NCBI GenBank assembly: GCA_017395885.1
Contig: JAFQNM010000046.1
Coordinates: 1 to 8,923, forward strand
Reading direction: 5' to 3'
DNA: 8,923 bases
Source of the DNA: Clostridia bacterium
Lineage (GTDB): Bacteria; Bacillota; Clostridia; Oscillospirales; CAG-272
The notes below the pieces were generated by a model, which was given only the letters and a program-made list of their open reading frames with translations, had not been told where the DNA came from and did no database searches. Positions 5,234 to 8,923 of this stretch are shown here, piece after piece. Position numbers and translations under genes: made by a program. Position 1 is the stretch's first letter. The number at the start of each line of letters is the position of its first letter.

Positions 5234-6949
5234 ATGAGCAATTATAAAGCAGAACTTGAGCGTTGGTTATCCTCTCCGGCAGTAGACGAAAAAACAAAGG
5301 AGCAGCTGAGAGGCTACTCCGACGGAGATGCAGCTGTTGCAATGAACGGATATATGAAGTTCGGAACAGCAGGCCTCCGTGCAAAAATGGGAGCAGGAAC
5401 CGCTCTTATGAACACCTATACCGTTGCCCATGCAACACAGGGCCTTGCGGCACTTATCAAAAAGACAGGCCCTGAGGCTGTGGAGCGTGGAGTTGCCATT
5501 GCATACGACTCCAGAAACAACTCTGACGTTTTCTCCAAAAGATGTGCAGAGGTCCTCTCCGCAAACGGCATCAAGTGCTATATCTACCCCGAGCTCAGAC
5601 CTACCCCCTGCCTCTCCTTTGCACTCCGTGAGCTTGGCTGTATCGCAGGCATCAATGTGACCGCATCCCATAACCCTGCCGAATATAACGGCTATAAGGT
5701 GTATTGGGAGGATGGCGCTCAGATAGGACCCGAGCAGGCAGACGTTATCTGCGATGCAATCGCAGAGATCGATATTTTTGATGGTGTACCTGCGCCTGAG
5801 GCTGCAAGACCCGAGCTTATCGAAACCATCGGAGAAAATATAGATAAGAGATATATCGAGGAGGTCCTCGCTCAGAGAGTTAACCCCCAGGCTATTCCCA
5901 ACGTGGCAGATAGCTTCAGCATCGTATATACTCCCCTCCACGGAGCAGGCATCACAATGGTACCTGAGGTGCTCAGAGCGGCAGGCGTAAAGACTCTCTC
6001 CATAGTAGAGGAGCAGGCAAAGCCTGACGGCAACTTCCCCACCCTTCGCTTCCCCAACCCCGAATTCCCCGAGGCGTTCACCATCGGAGCAGGCATCGCA
6101 AACGAGATCGGCAGCGAGCTCATCGTTGCAACAGACCCCGATGCAGACCGTGTCGGCGTAATGGCGAAGGATAAGTCAGGAGAGTTCAAGTGCATCAGCG
6201 GTAACCAGATGGGCGCCCTCATTCTTGACTATATCATCACCGCATATAAGAACACAAACACAATGCCGGATGAGCCCTATGCGGTAAAGTCCATCGTAAG
6301 CACCGCCCTTGCAGAGAAGATCTGTACTGAAAACGGTGTTAAGATGTATGACGTGCTCACAGGCTTCAAGTTTATCGGTGAGGTCATCAAGAACCACCTT
6401 GCAGAGGGCCACGGCACGTTCCTTCTCGGCTTTGAGGAGAGCTACGGCTACCTTAAGGGCACCTATGCAAGAGATAAGGATGCAGTTGTTGCCTCCCTTC
6501 TCATCTGCGAGATGGCGGCATACTATAAGGAGAGAGGCATGACCCTCTGCGATGCAAGAGAGGAGCTCTTTGAAAAGTACGGCTACTATCTTGAAAAAAC
6601 GGAAAACTTCAGCTTCGATACGCCTGACGGCGCAGAGAGAATGGCAGCGGTAACAAGAACTCTCAGAGAGAACGTTCCCTGCGAGATCGCAGGCAAAAAG
6701 GTTCTTTCCATCCGTGATTATAAGAGCGGAAAGATCGTTGATACCGAGAGCGGCAAGGAAACTGAAACAGGCCTTCCCTCCTCCGATATTCTTTACTATA
6801 CCTGCGATGGATGTATCACAGTAGTTCGCCCCTCGGGAACCGAGCCTAAGCTTAAAATGTACTTCATGGCAAACGGCAAGAGCATCGAAGAGGCAGAGGA
6901 AAATATCAAGGCAGCCCTCGCTTCAATGAAGGAAAAAACAGGAATCTGA
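5234..6949 (+). CDS. pgcA: Alpha-phosphoglucomutase / phosphosugar mutase
   Basis: A 571-residue enzyme of the alpha-D-phosphohexomutase superfamily with all four domain signatures. The catalytic phosphoserine loop is TASHNP (residues 143-148, S145). The Mg-binding loop is DPDADR (301-306), the sugar-specificity loop GFEESYG (399-405) and the C-terminal phosphate-binding loop RPSGTEPK (532-539). The N-terminal KFGTAGLRAKMG (42-53) is typical of the long PGM/PMM2-type family that includes Bacillus PgcA. It should interconvert glucose 1-phosphate and glucose 6-phosphate (possibly mannose phosphates), feeding UDP-glucose, envelope polysaccharide and glycogen synthesis. Substrate preference cannot be fixed from sequence alone. 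It lies 21 bases behind the PDT-like gene with no terminator between, so it is the last gene of the htpG operon. The start is 5234 rather than 5225 because of ribosome binding site spacing. Confidence 0.9.
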   Translation: MSNYKAELERWLSSPAVDEKTKEQLRGYSDGDAAVAMNGYMKFGTAGLRAKMGAGTALMNTYTVAHATQGLAALIKKTGPEAVERGVAIAYDSRNNSDVFSKRCAEVLSANGIKCYIYPELRPTPCLSFALRELGCIAGINVTASHNPAEYNGYKVYWEDGAQIGPEQADVICDAIAEIDIFDGVPAPEAARPELIETIGENIDKRYIEEVLAQRVNPQAIPNVADSFSIVYTPLHGAGITMVPEVLRAAGVKTLSIVEEQAKPDGNFPTLRFPNPEFPEAFTIGAGIANEIGSELIVATDPDADRVGVMAKDKSGEFKCISGNQMGALILDYIITAYKNTNTMPDEPYAVKSIVSTALAEKICTENGVKMYDVLTGFKFIGEVIKNHLAEGHGTFLLGFEESYGYLKGTYARDKDAVVASLLICEMAAYYKERGMTLCDAREELFEKYGYYLEKTENFSFDTPDGAERMAAVTRTLRENVPCEIAGKKVLSIRDYKSGKIVDTESGKETETGLPSSDILYYTCDGCITVVRPSGTEPKLKMYFMANGKSIEEAEENIKAALASMKEKTGI

Positions 6950-6965
6950 TCTTTAGCAAAAGATC
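6948..6965 (+). other. Small hairpin overlapping the mutase stop codon
   Basis: GATCTTT (6948-6954) and AAAGATC (6959-6965) form a perfect 7-bp stem with loop AGCA. It includes the last two bases of the TGA stop and lacks a following T-run, so it is not a terminator by itself. Confidence 0.45.
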
Positions 6966-6971
6966 CCCAAA

Positions 6972-7003
6972 GGAAGCTTCGGTTAGGGATAACCGCAAGC
7001 TCC
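6972..7003 (+). other. Second 3'UTR hairpin after the mutase gene
   Basis: Inner stem CGGTTA (6980-6985) with TAACCG (6990-6995) around a GGGA loop. The outer stem AGCTT (6975-6979) with AAGCT (6997-7001) plus GG/CC closes it, with one bulged base on each side. About 13 bp in all, without a T-run. It could protect the transcript 3' end or be a remnant of a repeat. Confidence 0.5.
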
Positions 7004-7036
7004 CATTGATATATTCCCTATTGAAATATGAAATAT

Positions 7037-7073
7037 AAAAAATACTCCGTTTTTTTACAACGGAGTATTTTTT
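7037..7073 (+). terminator. Intrinsic terminator of the htpG operon
   Basis: AAAAAATACTCCGT (7037-7050) pairs perfectly with ACGGAGTATTTTTT (7060-7073) around a nine-base T-rich loop. The core TACTCCGT/ACGGAGTA is flanked by A6 and T6, so it could act in both directions, although no convergent gene exists. Confidence 0.92.
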
Positions 7074-7078
7074 GCCTT

Positions 7079-7160
7079 AATATTTTCGAAGGAAATATTT
7101 CACAGGCGAAGCCTGTTTCATACGGCGACAGGCGTATTTCACCAATTTGCTTTGTAAATT
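7079..7160 (+). repeat. Modular intergenic hairpin cassette with TTTCA spacers
   Basis: Four consecutive short hairpins. A: AATATTTTC/GGAAATATT (7079-7099, loop GAA). B: ACAGGC/GCCTGT (7102-7116, loop GAA). C: ATACGGC/GGCGTAT (7120-7137, loop GACA, one G-G mismatch). D: AATTTGC/GTAAATT (7144-7160, loop TTT, one G-T pair). The pentamer TTTCA recurs at 7098, 7116 and 7137, with TTCA at 7159, so each stem is punctuated by the same spacer at 18-21 base intervals. It encodes no protein. I recall similar hairpin strings between genes of Ruminococcaceae genomes; a non-autonomous or REP-like repeat family is the likely nature, but copy number cannot be judged from one window. Confidence 0.6.
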
Positions 7161-7258
7161 CATATCATTGCAGCTTTCTCCTTGATTTTTTTTAAAAAAT
7201 ATGATAGAGTATAAAAAGTAATCTATATTTACAATTTTTGCAGAAGGAAAGTGCAATC
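7161..7258 (+). other. AT-rich leader region before the DivIVA-like gene
   Basis: This stretch contains a T8A6 tract (7186-7199) and TATAAA at 7210-7215, but no -35/-10 pair with good boxes and a 16-18 base spacer. TTGATT (7182-7187) with TAGAGT (7205-7210) at 17 bases is the best pair and is weak. The promoter of the following gene pair should be here, since a strong terminator lies upstream. The AGAAGGAAAG ribosome binding site is at 7242-7251. Confidence 0.35.
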
Positions 7259-7945
7259 ATGGCAGATAAAAAGGCCCCCCTCTTTCGCAATTCCATGCAC
7301 GGCTATAACAGAGAGGATGTAAACAGCTACATCATCTCCATCAACCGCTCCATGGAGGAAAACAGAAAAAACTATGAAAAGGCTCTTGAAGAATGCAACG
7401 AAAGAGCTAAGGCTGACAGCGGCCGCATTACCGAGCTCACCGAAAAGGCAGAATCCCTCGAAAGGGAGAATGAGCTTCTTCTTCAGAGAATACATAAGCT
7501 TGAGGAGGCAGAAAGGCTCTCCGTTATAAAAGAGGAGGAGCTTGTTTCTCTCCGCCTTCAAGTAGCAGAGCTTGAGGATAAGCTCAGTTCAAGAGAGCAG
7601 GAGGAGAACGGTGAGGAAACTCGCCGCTACGAAAGCCTTTGTGCAAAGGCAGGCGAGATACTCGTTATCGCAAGCAGCACCGCAGAGGATATTCTCAGCC
7701 GAGCAAACACGGAGGCATTGAAGATCGTTGGAGATGCAAACTCCAAAAAGGATCTTATGCTGAGAACCTTCAGCGAGTCTGTGGATGAGGCCGCAGGAGA
7801 TATCAACTCCTATATCAGATCGGCAGTTGATGCCTGCGTTCAGAAAATAAACCGCAGCGTGAGAGAGGTTTCTGAAATGGCCTCCCCCACCAATGAAAAA
7901 AAGCCTAAGGTATCCTTTGTAGGAAACGGCGGTCAGAAGAAATGA
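7259..7945 (+). CDS. DivIVA-like coiled-coil protein
   Basis: A 228-residue soluble protein. The N-terminus APLFRNSMHGYNREDVNSYI (residues 6-25) resembles the DivIVA/GpsB membrane-binding motif, in which a hydrophobic turn is followed by GYDxxEVDxFL. A long charged coiled coil follows (about 26-118, heptad-rich with Glu/Lys/Leu). A second helical region (about 124-207) contains alanine-rich amphipathic stretches (GEILVIASSTAEDILSRA) as in C-terminal parts of DivIVA relatives. There is no enzyme motif, signal peptide or membrane helix. DivIVA-type proteins mark curved membranes at septa and poles and recruit cell-division or sporulation factors; that this one does so is inference. ATG 7259 has AGAAGGAAAG about 8-10 bases upstream; an in-frame TTG at 7238 would lack a ribosome binding site. 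The stop overlaps the start of the XRE regulator (ATGA 7942-7945). Confidence 0.68.
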   Translation: MADKKAPLFRNSMHGYNREDVNSYIISINRSMEENRKNYEKALEECNERAKADSGRITELTEKAESLERENELLLQRIHKLEEAERLSVIKEEELVSLRLQVAELEDKLSSREQEENGEETRRYESLCAKAGEILVIASSTAEDILSRANTEALKIVGDANSKKDLMLRTFSESVDEAAGDINSYIRSAVDACVQKINRSVREVSEMASPTNEKKPKVSFVGNGGQKK

Positions 7946-8814
7946 AATCCGAGACCCGAGTAAGGGAGGACCTTGGCCGAAGAATACGTGAGCGCAGAAA
8001 AAAGCTTGGTATGACCCAGGCACAGCTCTGCGGCGATTATATGACGAGAAATATGCTGAGCAGGATAGAAACGGGAAATGCCAACCCCTCTCTGGAAACA
8101 CTGCTCTTCATATCTCAGAAGCTGAAGATGCCCCCATCCTTTTTCCTATGCAGAGACAGCAAGGAGGAGGCAGAGTACTCCAAAATAACAAAAATAAAGG
8201 AAGCACGGAGAATGCTGGGTATGAGCCAGTATAAAAAGTGCACCGATATCTGCTCAGAGCTCCCCTCTGACGATGACGAGGTCTCCTTTATCATAGCAAC
8301 CGCAAGAATAATGTGGGCCGTATCGGTCTTTGATAAGGGAGAGCTCAGTGAGGCCCTTTCCCACCTTGATGCAGCAACAACAGCCCTCCATCAGACCGTA
8401 TATATGTATAGCGAGATGCAGTCGCAGATAAAGCTCATCCGATCTATGATAGCCTCTCTTTCAAAGGGAGCCGTGCTCTCGGCAGAGGAGCTTCCCCGCC
8501 TTGCACCGTTGTTTTTTGAAAAGGACAGATTTCTGTATATAACGGCATTGGCAACAGATGGATTTCCCGCAGAAATAATCACTCATGGCACGGTATACAG
8601 AAGCCACCTAGATGCAAAGGCTCTTATGAGCGAGAGCCGTTATAAGGAGGCTATCCCCCTTCTTGAAGGCGTTTATAAAGAAGCAGGCGATAGCTATACA
8701 CGCTATTTTGCTCTGCTTGACCTCGAAATTGCCTGCAAGGAGGCTGAGGACTATCGCTCAGCCTACGAATATGCCGCCCTCAGAATGGAGCTTAACACCA
8801 AATATTCAATATGA
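7942..8814 (+). CDS. XRE-family HTH regulator with TPR-like C-terminal region
   Basis: A 290-residue protein. Residues 8-68 form an HTH_3/XRE domain: LGRRIRERRKKLGMTQAQL (11-29), then the recognition helix region TRNMLSRIETGNANPSLETL (35-54). The rest (about 76-290) is alpha-helical with TPR-like features, for example KEARRMLGMSQYKKCTDIC (86-104), FDKGELSEALSHLDAA (130-145), LMSESRYKEAIPLLEGVY (228-245) and AEDYRSAYEYAALRMEL (268-284). This layout resembles the RRNPP group of peptide-responsive or intracellular TPR regulators. No cognate peptide gene is seen next to it, so ligand sensing is inference. It starts inside the stop codon of the DivIVA-like gene with no separate strong ribosome binding site, so it is translationally coupled to it. 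It ends five bases before a strong terminator. Confidence 0.82.
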   Translation: MKSETRVREDLGRRIRERRKKLGMTQAQLCGDYMTRNMLSRIETGNANPSLETLLFISQKLKMPPSFFLCRDSKEEAEYSKITKIKEARRMLGMSQYKKCTDICSELPSDDDEVSFIIATARIMWAVSVFDKGELSEALSHLDAATTALHQTVYMYSEMQSQIKLIRSMIASLSKGAVLSAEELPRLAPLFFEKDRFLYITALATDGFPAEIITHGTVYRSHLDAKALMSESRYKEAIPLLEGVYKEAGDSYTRYFALLDLEIACKEAEDYRSAYEYAALRMELNTKYSI

Positions 8815-8819
8815 TAAAT

Positions 8820-8852
8820 GCCCTTACAAAGATAACTTTGTAAGGGCTTTTT
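8820..8852 (+). terminator. Intrinsic terminator after the XRE-TPR gene
   Basis: A perfect 12-bp stem, GCCCTTACAAAG (8820-8831) with CTTTGTAAGGGC (8836-8847), loop ATAA, followed by T5 (8848-8852). The reverse direction has only a weak T-tract. Confidence 0.95.
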
Positions 8853-8923
8853 CATATATACGTCACAGCAACAGTAAATTCCGGTTTAACGTGGAGTTTG
8901 AAGCTGTGCAAACGTCAAAGGAA

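Noticed and set aside
5267..5941. A long open frame (224 codons) on the minus strand inside the phosphosugar mutase gene
   Set aside because: It is antisense to a well-conserved enzyme with all motifs intact, the protein resembles no family, and it has no convincing ribosome binding site. It is a by-product of codon bias, as are the other antisense frames inside sigK, htpG, the PDT-like gene and the XRE gene.
7079..7160. Possible CRISPR array
   Set aside because: The repeated unit is only five bases, the hairpins differ from one another, and there are no spacers of constant length or cas genes.
8853..8923. Possible gene fragment at the right edge on either strand
   Set aside because: Short open stretches exist in several frames, including one from GTG 8891 to the edge, but none has a ribosome binding site, a recognisable motif or enough length. 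AAAGGAA at the very end might be a ribosome binding site for a gene outside the window, but this cannot be shown.

Overview
The window looks like a chromosomal piece of an endospore-forming Firmicute of the class Clostridia, probably related to the Ruminococcaceae/Oscillospiraceae. The grounds are a sporulation sigma factor (SigK) at the left edge, a YajC / small four-helix membrane protein pair, Firmicute-style strong ribosome binding sites, sigma-A type promoters and a modular intergenic hairpin repeat. This placement is inference from gene content; no phylogenetic marker was compared. No phage, plasmid, IS, CRISPR, tRNA or rRNA sequence was found.

Layout. Bases 1-510 (minus strand) hold the first 170 codons of sigK, cut by the window edge. 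A 101-base divergent intergenic region follows; it carries a good promoter for a HAD-family phosphatase with the unusual DxN motif (612-1253) and then a DUF378 membrane protein (1325-1534), closed by a hairpin terminator. Next is yajC (1679-2026) with its own strong promoter and terminator. That terminator runs straight into the start codon of a small four-helix membrane protein (2084-2497) and contains its Shine-Dalgarno sequence.

A new promoter (2515-2543) drives what looks like a three-gene operon. It contains htpG (Hsp90 chaperone, start 2580); a degenerate prephenate-dehydratase-like/ACT protein translationally coupled to htpG by an ATGA overlap (4406-5212); and a full-length phosphoglucomutase-type phosphosugar mutase (5234-6949). 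The middle gene is the most unusual in the window. It keeps one PDT lobe and an ACT domain, but the second PDT lobe, the catalytic Thr and the Phe-binding signature are missing.

The 309-base gap after the mutase gene (6950-7258) has no gene. It holds two 3'UTR hairpins, a strong terminator, a string of four short hairpins separated by TTTCA spacers (an intergenic repeat cassette), and an AT-rich leader. Then come a DivIVA-like coiled-coil protein (7259-7945) and an XRE-type HTH regulator with a TPR-like C-terminal region (7942-8814), coupled by another ATGA overlap and closed by a strong terminator (8820-8852). The last 70 bases contain nothing that can be assigned.

Most of the content is housekeeping: protein export, chaperone, sugar phosphate and sporulation genes. 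The parts worth following up are the PDT/ACT pseudoenzyme coupled to Hsp90, the DivIVA-like/XRE-TPR gene pair, the terminator that doubles as a ribosome-binding-site lock, and the hairpin cassette.
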